Part shown: positions 57,393 through 64,000 of the stretch, one piece after another
Layout of the letters: the number at the start of each line of letters is the position of its first letter
Position numbering within the stretch: the first letter of the stretch is position 1
NCBI RefSeq assembly: GCF_900182695.1
Contig: NZ_FXTK01000015.1
Span: 38,302-102,301, forward strand
Direction of reading: 5' to 3'
Length of the DNA stretch: 64,000 nt
DNA from: Paracoccus laeviglucosivorans
Lineage (GTDB): Bacteria > Pseudomonadota > Alphaproteobacteria > Rhodobacterales > Rhodobacteraceae
The notes under the pieces: model-generated
What the model was told of the DNA's origin: nothing
The model's input: only the letters and a program-made list of their open reading frames with translations
Database searches by the model: none
Program-made: the position numbers and the translations under genes

Positions 57393-58133
57393 ATGATCGG
57401 ATCGCGTCTGGCTGCCCTTACCCTTGCTGCGCTGTCGGCCCTGCCGCTGACCGCCATGGCCGCACCGCAGACGATCAGCGGCACGGTCACATACAGGGAA
57501 CGCATGGCCCTGCCTGCGGGCACCGAAACCGAGGTGCGCCTGCTGGACGTATCGCTGGCCGATGCCCCGGCGCGCACCATTGCCGTCCAGACGATCACCG
57601 GGGCGGTCGCAAGCCCGATCGCCTATCGGCTGGAATATGATGACACCGGCATCGTGCCGCGCCACAGCTATGCGCTGCGGGCCGAGATCACATTGGATGA
57701 CGCACTGCTGTTCACCACGACCACGCATATCCCGGCATTCGGCGGCGCAACCGACATCCCGGTCGAGCGGGTGACGCCCAGCCCCGTGCCTCAATCCTTG
57801 CCCATCGGCGAATGGCTGGCCGAGGATATCCAGGGTGGGGGCGTCATCGACAACCTGCAGTCCAGCCTGAATATCGCCTCGGACGGCGCTGTATCCGGCA
57901 ATGCCGGCTGCAATCGGTTCTTCGGGCAGGCTGAAATTCAGGGCGACGGCCTGACGATGCAGGGGCTTGGCAGCACGCGGATGCTTTGCGCGCCCGCCGT
58001 GATGGATCAGGAAAGCAAGTTCATGCAGGCGCTGGGTGCCACGCATGGCTTTCGGCTGATGCCCGAACAGGGCAAGCTGCTTTTGCTGGACGAAAACGGT
58101 CGCACGATCCTGCTGCTGGCGCGGTCGGGCTAG
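57393..58133 (+). CDS. YbaY-META domain envelope protein
   Basis: Protein of 246 residues with a Sec signal ending near AMAAPQ. Residues about 25-125 are a YbaY-like beta domain (GTVTYRERMALPAGTETEVR, QTITGAVASPIAYRLEYDD). Residues about 135-245 are a META/HslJ domain (AGCNRFFGQAEIQGDGLTMQ). Both domains are linked to envelope stress and drug resistance. The start is 54 bp after the exporter stop, so co-transcription with it is possible. Confidence 0.88.
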   Translation: MIGSRLAALTLAALSALPLTAMAAPQTISGTVTYRERMALPAGTETEVRLLDVSLADAPARTIAVQTITGAVASPIAYRLEYDDTGIVPRHSYALRAEITLDDALLFTTTTHIPAFGGATDIPVERVTPSPVPQSLPIGEWLAEDIQGGGVIDNLQSSLNIASDGAVSGNAGCNRFFGQAEIQGDGLTMQGLGSTRMLCAPAVMDQESKFMQALGATHGFRLMPEQGKLLLLDENGRTILLLARSG

Positions 58134-58369
58134 GATCCGCACAGTTTTCATTTGCCAGATTTTGGTGCGTTCGTCGGCGCTTTGCGGGCTCGGTCGCCCG
58201 ATTTTCATGCAGCATTCGGCAGCTGCGTGATAGTTGTAAAAGTCCATCAATTTTGATTGCGTTCATCCATTAGCTGACACATCGTCATCCATGGTGTGAC
58301 CCTTACCTCATCGGGCATCACGACGATGCGGCATGGAAACCACGACGACAGTCAGTTACGAACAAATAC

Positions 58370-58843
58370 ATGAAAGCTGTCCCCACCCATGGCATCGATC
58401 TTGACGTGCTGGAAAACACGCTGAGTTTTTACATCCGCGTTATGGACTCGCAGGTGTCGCGCAATCTGGATCAACGGCTGGACCGGTTGGAGGTCGCGCG
58501 GGGCAAGGGGAAAATCACTGCGCTGTTCCTGATCGACGGCAATCCCGGCATCCGTCCTTCGGTGCTTGCCGAACTTATCCTTAAGGATCGTTCGGCCACT
58601 GGACGGATTCTGGACAGTTTCGAAGCGCATGGGTTGATCGAACGCCGCGATTCCGCCAAGGACAATCGCGCGTTGGAATGTTTCATCACCCCAAAAGGCG
58701 CGGCATTGGCGGCCAAGGTGCGTGCCATCGTTGTCGATCAATCCACCGCGTTTTTCGACCGCATCATTCCCCGCGACGAACAAACCGTGCTGATGGGCAT
58801 CCTGAAACGCGCCTATCACCGTCTGCGCGAGGTCGAGGCATGA
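58370..58843 (+). CDS. MarR family transcriptional regulator
   Basis: Regulator of 157 residues with a winged helix (KITALFLIDGNPGIRPSVLA, SATGRILDSFEAHGLIERRD then RALECFITPKG). It is intact, the first gene of an operon otherwise largely ruined, and overlaps the next gene by ATGA. Upstream, 58134-58369 holds no recognised gene. Confidence 0.9.
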   Translation: MKAVPTHGIDLDVLENTLSFYIRVMDSQVSRNLDQRLDRLEVARGKGKITALFLIDGNPGIRPSVLAELILKDRSATGRILDSFEAHGLIERRDSAKDNRALECFITPKGAALAAKVRAIVVDQSTAFFDRIIPRDEQTVLMGILKRAYHRLREVEA

Positions 58844-59195
58844 GCCGCGTCGCCCTGATCGCTGGGGCAAGCCGTCGTATCGGTGCGACCATCGCGCAAA
58901 AGTTGGCAGGCGATGGCTGGCAGGTGTCGCTGGGGATGTGTGGCCCGACTGGGTTGGCGATCACGTCCATCTGCACGCCTATGACGCCACAGCCGGAAAC
59001 TAGGCCGGGTGGGTCGCAGCCGCACTGGAACGTTTCGGGCGGATCAATGCCATCGTGGATAATGCCGCGATCATGATTCCAAAAACGGTGATCGTGGCCA
59101 CGGATGACCACATCCGCGCCATGATCCTTGACCTGCCGAACAAGGCGAGCGTCGCCGAATTCGCCGTGAACTACCAACTTGAGGAGAGCTTTTGA
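58840..59195 (+). pseudogene. Short-chain dehydrogenase (SDR) remnant
   Basis: The frame starts with an SDR N-terminus (MSRVALIAGASRRIGATIAQ, a degenerate glycine motif). It shifts frame near 58939, has an in-frame TAG at about 59001-59003, and resumes as GRINAIVDNAAIMIPKTV. A large central part, including the YxxxK catalytic site, is missing. The end still reads into a C-terminal-like tail and overlaps the FAD oxidoreductase start. Confidence 0.8.
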
Positions 59196-60526
59196 TGCCC
59201 GGCCCCTATGTCGTCCCCGTCCACGGCGATGCCGAACTGCCGACCGAAGTCGATGTCGTCGTCATAGGCGGCGGTATCATCGGCAGCTCGACCGCGCTGG
59301 AACTGGTGGAATCCGGGCTGCGGGTGGCCCTGTGCGAAAAGGGTGGCATTGGGCATGAACAGTCCAGCCGCAACTGGGGCTGGGTCCGCATCTCGCGCCG
59401 CGATCCGCGCGAGGTGCCCCTGATGGCCGAGGCGCTGCGCATCTGGAAGGATCTGGACACGCGCACGGGCCGCGACACCGGCTATCGGCGCGCGGGGATC
59501 GTCTTCACCTGCGTCGATGACGAATCCTATGCCCAACATGAGGCGTGGAACCGCAATCTTGACGGCTATCAGCTGGAAAGCCGCATGATCTCGGCCCGTG
59601 AATTTCACGACAAGTATCCCGGCAACAAGATGGACCTGAAAGGCGCGCTTTACACCGCCGCCGATGGTCGGGCCGAACCGCAACGCGCCGCCCCCGCCGT
59701 GGCCGAGGCAGCACGGGATCGTGGCGCGCATATCCTGACCGAATGCGCGGTGCGCGGGATCGAAACCTCGGGCGGGCGCGTCAGTGGCGTCGTGACCGAA
59801 CGCGGCGCGATCCGTTGCAGCGCGGTGGTGCTGGCGGGCGGCGCATGGTCGGGCCTGTTTGCCGGGAACATGGGCATCGACTTTCCCCAGCTTAAGGTGC
59901 TGAATTCGGTCATCCGCACCAAGCCACTTGAGGGCGGCCCCGAGGAGGCGATCTGGCACAAGGACTTTGCGATCCGCAAGCGCAAGGATGGCGGCTATAC
60001 CATCGCGTCGGGGCACGAAAACGTGGTCAATATCGTGCCCAGCACCTTCCGCTATGGCCGCCAGTTCCTGCCCGCACTGCGCCATGAATGGCGGTCGCTG
60101 AACCTGCGCTTGGGTATGCGTTTTCTGGATGAGGCGCGTATCCCCCGCCGCTGGTCGCTAAGCGAGCCCAGCCCCTTTGAATACAACCGCGTGCTGGACC
60201 CGGTGCCGCATAAAGGCATTCAGGACCGCGCCTTCGTCGCCGCCAAACGAGCTTTCCCGGTGCTGGAAAAGGCGGAAATCGAACAGCGCTGGGGCGGCTA
60301 TATCGACGTGACGCCCGATGCGGTCCCGGTGATTTCCGCGATCGACAAAGTGCCGGGCTTCTTCCTCGCCTCGGGGTTTTCAGGCCACGGCTTCGGCATC
60401 GGGCCTGCGGCGGGGCGGCTGATGGCCAATCTGGTCACGGGACGCACGCCGATCGTCGATCCCACGGCTTTCCGTTTCAACCGCTTTTCGGACGGGTCAA
60501 GGATCGAACTCATCAGCGGTTTCTAA
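59195..60526 (+). CDS. FAD-dependent amino-acid/amine oxidoreductase (DAO family)
   Basis: Flavoprotein of 443 residues. The dinucleotide motif VVVIGGGIIGSSTALELVES is near the N-terminus; substrate-side blocks are QSSRNWGWVRISRRD, VLAGGAWSGLFA and GFSGHGFGIGPAAGRLMANL. It resembles D-amino-acid, sarcosine or opine oxidases; the substrate is unknown. GAGGAGA precedes the ATG at 59195. It appears intact although all the genes that follow it in the operon are broken. Confidence 0.9.
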   Translation: MPGPYVVPVHGDAELPTEVDVVVIGGGIIGSSTALELVESGLRVALCEKGGIGHEQSSRNWGWVRISRRDPREVPLMAEALRIWKDLDTRTGRDTGYRRAGIVFTCVDDESYAQHEAWNRNLDGYQLESRMISAREFHDKYPGNKMDLKGALYTAADGRAEPQRAAPAVAEAARDRGAHILTECAVRGIETSGGRVSGVVTERGAIRCSAVVLAGGAWSGLFAGNMGIDFPQLKVLNSVIRTKPLEGGPEEAIWHKDFAIRKRKDGGYTIASGHENVVNIVPSTFRYGRQFLPALRHEWRSLNLRLGMRFLDEARIPRRWSLSEPSPFEYNRVLDPVPHKGIQDRAFVAAKRAFPVLEKAEIEQRWGGYIDVTPDAVPVISAIDKVPGFFLASGFSGHGFGIGPAAGRLMANLVTGRTPIVDPTAFRFNRFSDGSRIELISGF

Positions 60527-60592
60527 GATTTCACCCGGATTGAAGGCGGCAAAGCCCCCCGGTCCATTTCGACCTCCACAGGGAATGACACG

Positions 60593-60767
60593 ATGACAAG
60601 GACAAGCGCGTCTTTACCCCTACCCGTCGGCAGAATTTGATGCTGTTGGGCGCGACCGGAGTTGCAACCATGGCGCCGGGCCTGATCGCGCCCACGCCAT
60701 TACAGAATGACGCGCCTGCACCCGGTCGGCGCGGCCCCCGCGCACAGGTCGCGCCCCCAAAGGGGGG
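60593..60767 (+). pseudogene. Peptide-class ABC binding protein remnant (signal region only)
   Basis: Contains the signal region of an SBP: a TRRQNLMLLGATGVATMAPG twin-arginine-like stretch, in a different frame from the apparent start (ATG at 60593 stops after 15 codons). The rest of the protein, about 480 residues, has been deleted. Confidence 0.7.
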
Positions 60768-60770
60768 ACC

Positions 60771-61130
60771 TTGTATGATCCGCTGGTGCTTTTGTTTCTG
60801 GTCTCTCAGATCGGGTTCATGGCGCTGAATCGGGCCCGCGGCGGACCGTTGTCGCAATACGCGCTGACACCTGGCATGACCACAGAGGCGCAGGACCGCA
60901 TCGCCGAACAGATGGGGCTGAACCGCCCACTGCCGATCCAATATGCAGACTGGCTGTGCAATCTGGTGCAGAGCGACTGGGGCAAAAGCTATCGCGATGG
61001 CCGCCCGGTCCTTGAAATCATCGCCTGCCATCTGCCTACCACGCTGCAGCTGATGGGCACGTCCACGCTGATCTTGTTTGTGCTGGGGACGTGGATAGGC
61101 ATTGCCCGTGCGGTCAAGCAGGGCTTGGCT
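60771..61130 (+). pseudogene. DppB-type permease remnant
   Basis: Reads as the N-terminal part of a Dpp-type permease (MTTEAQDRIAEQMGLNRPLP, QSDWGKSYRDGRPVLEII, LPTTLQLMGTSTLILFVLGT). The sequence breaks off after about 125 residues, with the C-terminal EAA half absent, and merges into the next remnant. Confidence 0.75.
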
Positions 61131-61149
61131 TTCGGCAATATTGCGACGG

Positions 61150-61430
61150 TCGCGGACATGCTGGCGCAGCCGCACCGTCCGGCGCTTTTTCCGCAACCGA
61201 CTGGCCGTGGTGGGGCTGTTCCTGATCTTTGGCCTGACCTTCGCCTGCATGGCGGGGCCATGGATGCTGCCCTTTGATGAATTTTACATCGACCTGCGTG
61301 CCCGCTTTGTGCCGCCCGGGGCGCATATCCTCGGGACCGACCACTTGGGCCGCGACATTGCCGCGCGGCTGTTTCAGGCTGGGCGGATTGCGCTGCTGGC
61401 GGGCTGTTCGGTGATGATCCACGCGCACGG
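61150..61430 (+). pseudogene. DppC-type permease remnant
   Basis: In another frame, the N-terminal part of a DppC-type protein (RRFFRNRLAVVGLFLIFG, HILGTDHLGRDIAARLF, GRIALLAGCS). The transmembrane core and EAA loop are gone. Confidence 0.75.
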
Positions 61431-61448
61431 TCCCGCGCCTTTACGGCC

Positions 61449-61587
61449 TTGCCCCCGGCGTCGTGGCCGATAGCCGACCCGGTGATCGTCCTGGGAAAAG
61501 GGCTGCTGGTGGAACAGGGGCCGGCCCAGCAGGTGCTGACCGCACCCGAACATCCCCATACCAAACGCCTGATCGCCGCGTCCCGCA
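61449..61587 (+). pseudogene. DppD-type ATPase C-terminal remnant
   Basis: Only the tail of a DppD-type ATPase remains (VLGKGLLVEQGPAQQVLTAP then EHPHTKRLIAA). The nucleotide-binding core is deleted. Confidence 0.7.
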
Positions 61588-62355
61588 CTTGCGCGAGGCG
61601 GATAAGGCCCCCGAAGCCGAAGCCCCGGTGCTGTTGCAGGTCGAGGGGCCTGTCCAAGACCTATCGAACATCGTCCGGTCTGCTGGGACGCAAGCGCGAA
61701 GTCATGCCGTGCGCGATCTTGGCCTGACGCGTCGGCGTGGCCAAACCGTGGGCGTGATGGGCGAAAGCGGGTCGGGCAGATCCTCGATGGGCAAGGTCTT
61801 GATGAAGTTGACCGATGCCGACGGGGGCCGCATCCTGCTGGACAGCATCGACATCCTGCCGATGCCCGAGGCCGAGTTTCGTCCGCTGCGCCCGCGCATC
61901 CAGATGGTGTTCCAAGACCCCTATGCCTCGGTTAACTCGCGCCAGACAGTCGGCGCGTCGCTGGCCGTGGGGCCGGTCACGCAGGCATGAAACCCGCCAA
62001 GGCGCGGGAAAAGACGCATGACATCCTGCGGCAGGTCGGGTCGGACCCCTCGGCCTATCAGCGTTTCCCGCATGAGTTTTCGGGCGGCCAGCGCCAGCGT
62101 ATCGCCATTGCCCGCGCGCTGATGTTCGACCCGGAAGTCATCATCGCGGATAAGGCGGTTTCGGCTCTGAACGTGTCGATTCAGGCGCAGTTCCTTGAAA
62201 GGTTCGCCCGTATCCAGCGCTAACGGCATCTGGCGATGATCTTCGTAGCGCATGACCTGCGCGTGGCCAGCCAGATTTTCGACCATGTGCTGGTGATGCA
62301 TCGCGGTCAGGTCGTGGAAAGCGGCCCGCCTGCGCGCAGCTTCCGCGTGACGTGA
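61588..62355 (+). pseudogene. DppF-type ATPase pseudogene
   Basis: Nearly full length but broken: frameshifts near 61650-61700 and 61985, and a TAA at 62221-62223. Walker A reads GESGSGRSS, so the essential lysine is arginine; Walker B reads IADKAVSALNVS, losing both the catalytic glutamate and an aspartate. The signature FSGGQRQR is still visible. Confidence 0.85.
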
Positions 62356-62358
62356 AAA

Positions 62359-62392
62359 GACCGGCCAGAGAAGCCCCCGGCCGGTCCGTTTT
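62359..62392. terminator. Terminator between decayed ABC operon and TonB pseudogene
   Basis: GACCGGCC at 62359-62366 pairs with GGCCGGTC at 62379-62386 around a 12-nt loop, followed by CGTTTT. An A run on the other side suggests it works in both directions. Confidence 0.8.
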
Positions 62393-62398
62393 CTGCGA

Positions 62399-63897
62399 TC
62401 AGAACTCGGCGGTCAGGCCCAGCCAAAGGCGGCGACCCTCTTTCACCGTGTTGAACTCGGTTTCGTTGATCTCTTCGTTCAGCAGGTTGTAGACGGCAGC
62501 GTTCAGACGGGCGCGGTCGTTGATCTGGTAATTCGCACCCAGATCGACGGTGGTGTAGGCACCATATTTACGCCCCTCGACCCCGTTGATCGTGACCGGG
62601 CTGCCGTTCGTGCCGATCCGCAACCCCGAGGCGATTTCTGTGCCATGGTAATTGGCCGAAATCCACGTATCCAGACCCGTCACCGGCGTCATCCAGTCAA
62701 AGCGCAGGCTTGCCATGTGTTCCGGCGTGCGTGCCAAGGGGAAGCCCTTGAAGTCGCCCGTCTTCTGCTTCGACTTGGTATAGGTATAGCTTGCACGCAT
62801 GGTCAGATCGGACGTGATCGACCAGTCGCCCGCCAGTTCCACCCCGGAAATGGTGGCTTCATCGACGTTGAAGTTCTGATAGACGATGTAATCGTGCAAA
62901 AGCCCGTCATCGCCGCGATATTGCGGGCCGTCCCACGTGTCGGGATTGCCATCACCATCGCTGTCCAGAATGCGCTGCTGCAGCTTGTTCTTGAACTTGG
63001 TGTGGAAGGCGGTGGCGCTTAGCGTATAGCCGTCGTCTTCATAGATCGCGCCAAGCTCGAAGTTGGTGGTTTCTTCCGGCTCAAGATCGTCGTTGCCAAG
63101 GATCACACCGCAGGAATTGCGCGCGCGGCAGCTGCCGCCGCCCGTGGTATAGGCGTAATCGGGCACGATCGAACGCACATCCGGCGCGCGAAACCCGGTC
63201 GATATGCCGCCTTTGACCGTCAGCTTGTCATTGGCATCCCAGACGCCATAGATGCGCGGGGTGATATGGCCGCCGTAGATTTCGTGATCGGAATAGCGCA
63301 GGCCCAGCGTCAGCGCGAAATCGTCACGCACCCGCCATTCATCCTCGACGAACAACGCCCATTGCCAGTTCGAAAAGGTCTGGTCATAGCGGTCCGCCGG
63401 GTCCAGTTCAGCCTGCTGGCCGGGGTTCTGGTCGCGGATCGCGGCCTTGGTGTATTGCAGGCCATAGGTGAACCGATGCGCGCCGTTCCAATCCAGCGGC
63501 GTCGTCGCCTTGGCGTCGATCGTGGTGTTCGTGACCTTGGGTGAGCGCGGATCCTCGACGATGGCGCCGGTGTCATCATCGGGGCCAAAGCTGGTGCGTT
63601 CACCGACCTCCTGGTAAATCTGCACCTCGGTTTCGGTTTCGCCATAGCTGCCCTTGTGCGACAGTGACCAGTGATCGCGGTCGTAATCGCGCCAGCTATC
63701 GCCCCCAAGCTCATTGGCTTTCAGACGGGTGCGGCCTGCTTCGAACTGGAACTGGTTCTGGTCGTCCAGCGCCCATGTCAGGCGTCCGGTCAGATCGAAA
63801 TCGTCCGAACCCGCCGGGCCTTCCTCAAGCGAGGACGGGTCTTGATCGAACTTGCGGCCCCACAGTTGCAGGCCCAACTGATCGCGGATGACCGGAC
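62399..63897 (-). pseudogene. TonB-dependent receptor, N-terminus lost to insertion sequence
   Basis: About 500 residues of a FepA/CirA-like outer-membrane receptor barrel. Visible blocks are FSNWQWALFVEDEWRVRDDF, STGFRAPDVRSIVPDYAY and LGNDDLEPEETTNFELGAIY; the C-terminus ends in phenylalanine (WLGLTAEF). The plug domain and signal are missing: upstream of about 63897 the sequence changes to insertion-sequence DNA and an in-frame TAG follows. The missing part may lie beyond the right edge. Ligand is unknown. Confidence 0.85.
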
Positions 63898-64000
63898 CCG
63901 AGGCAAGAGGTGGTCCGGGAATTTGGACCGGTTTGCCGCTCAGCTAAGCTTCAGCATGGGTTTCATGTCAGGCGGCGGCTTTCAGGTACTGGTCGGAGGT
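63898..64000 (-). mobile_element. Insertion sequence end (partial, right window edge)
   Basis: From about 63898 the sequence no longer continues the receptor. It contains a short inverted repeat, GGTCC-N8-GGACC (63913-63930), consistent with an insertion-sequence terminus, then a transposase C-terminus. The family cannot be fixed from this fragment; IS3-like is a guess. Exact ends and target duplication are outside the window. Confidence 0.65.
63968..64000 (-). CDS. Transposase C-terminus (partial)
   Basis: The last 10 codons of a minus-strand frame read TSDQYLKAAA and then TGA at 63968-63970. The tail is consistent with an IS transposase, but it is too short for a family call. The gene continues beyond the window. 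Confidence 0.45.
   Translation of the reverse strand, partial: TSDQYLKAAA

Overview
The window looks like an accessory-rich chromosomal or megaplasmid segment of an alphaproteobacterium, most likely Rhodobacterales and possibly Paracoccus-like. This rests on high GC, strong G/C preference at third codon positions, AAGGA/GGAGG ribosome sites, ATGA gene overlaps and the gene families present. That placement is inference. I saw no rRNA, tRNA, CRISPR array or replication origin.

Layout. (1) 1-16.3 kb: an organosulfur-type locus. It holds two NtaA/DmoA/DszA-type flavin monooxygenases, a DszC/SfnB-type flavin oxygenase and a protein that aligns end to end with the desulfinase DszB and keeps its Cys/His/Arg active site. 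It also has two paralogous Tat-type peptide-class binding proteins, one complete Dpp-type ABC transporter (two permeases, two ATPases), an Rrf2 regulator, an aldo/keto reductase and an HxlR/Old Yellow Enzyme pair. Members of all three 4S-pathway enzyme families lie within 15 kb but in several transcription units. (2) 16.4-20.3 kb: LacI regulator, MocD-like desaturase-fold oxygenase, MocE-like Rieske ferredoxin and an AraC regulator. (3) 20.3-26.2 kb: TetR/MFS and LysR/MFS divergent pairs, small proteins and a Crp/Fnr regulator. (4) 26.2-33.1 kb: a complete siderophore uptake operon under an upstream RpiR-type gene. (5) 33.3-43.0 kb: BCCT transporter, MYG1 protein, glutaryl-CoA dehydrogenase with a CoA-transferase and a LysR regulator, katG and DUF3016. 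(6) 43.1-47.2 kb: TetR-emrA-emrB with a perfect 33-bp palindrome, then cytochrome b561. (7) 47.3-53.9 kb: an overlapping operon joining a CDP-alcohol phosphatidyltransferase, a membrane sulfatase-fold transferase, an NMT1-type ABC importer with a fused double permease, and a glycosyltransferase. (8) 53.9-58.1 kb: alanine dehydrogenase, TetR/MFS and a YbaY-META protein. (9) 58.4-64.0 kb: a decaying catabolic operon. MarR and an FAD oxidoreductase are intact; the SDR, binding protein, both permeases and both ATPases are ruined. It is followed by a TonB receptor cut by an insertion sequence at the right edge.

How it fits together. The left locus would import small organosulfur or related compounds, oxidise them with reduced flavin, and release sulfite with the desulfinase. 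No dedicated flavin reductase is visible, so one would have to come from elsewhere. The middle is a series of self-contained transporter-regulator modules, several with well-formed operator palindromes. The right end shows active gene loss.
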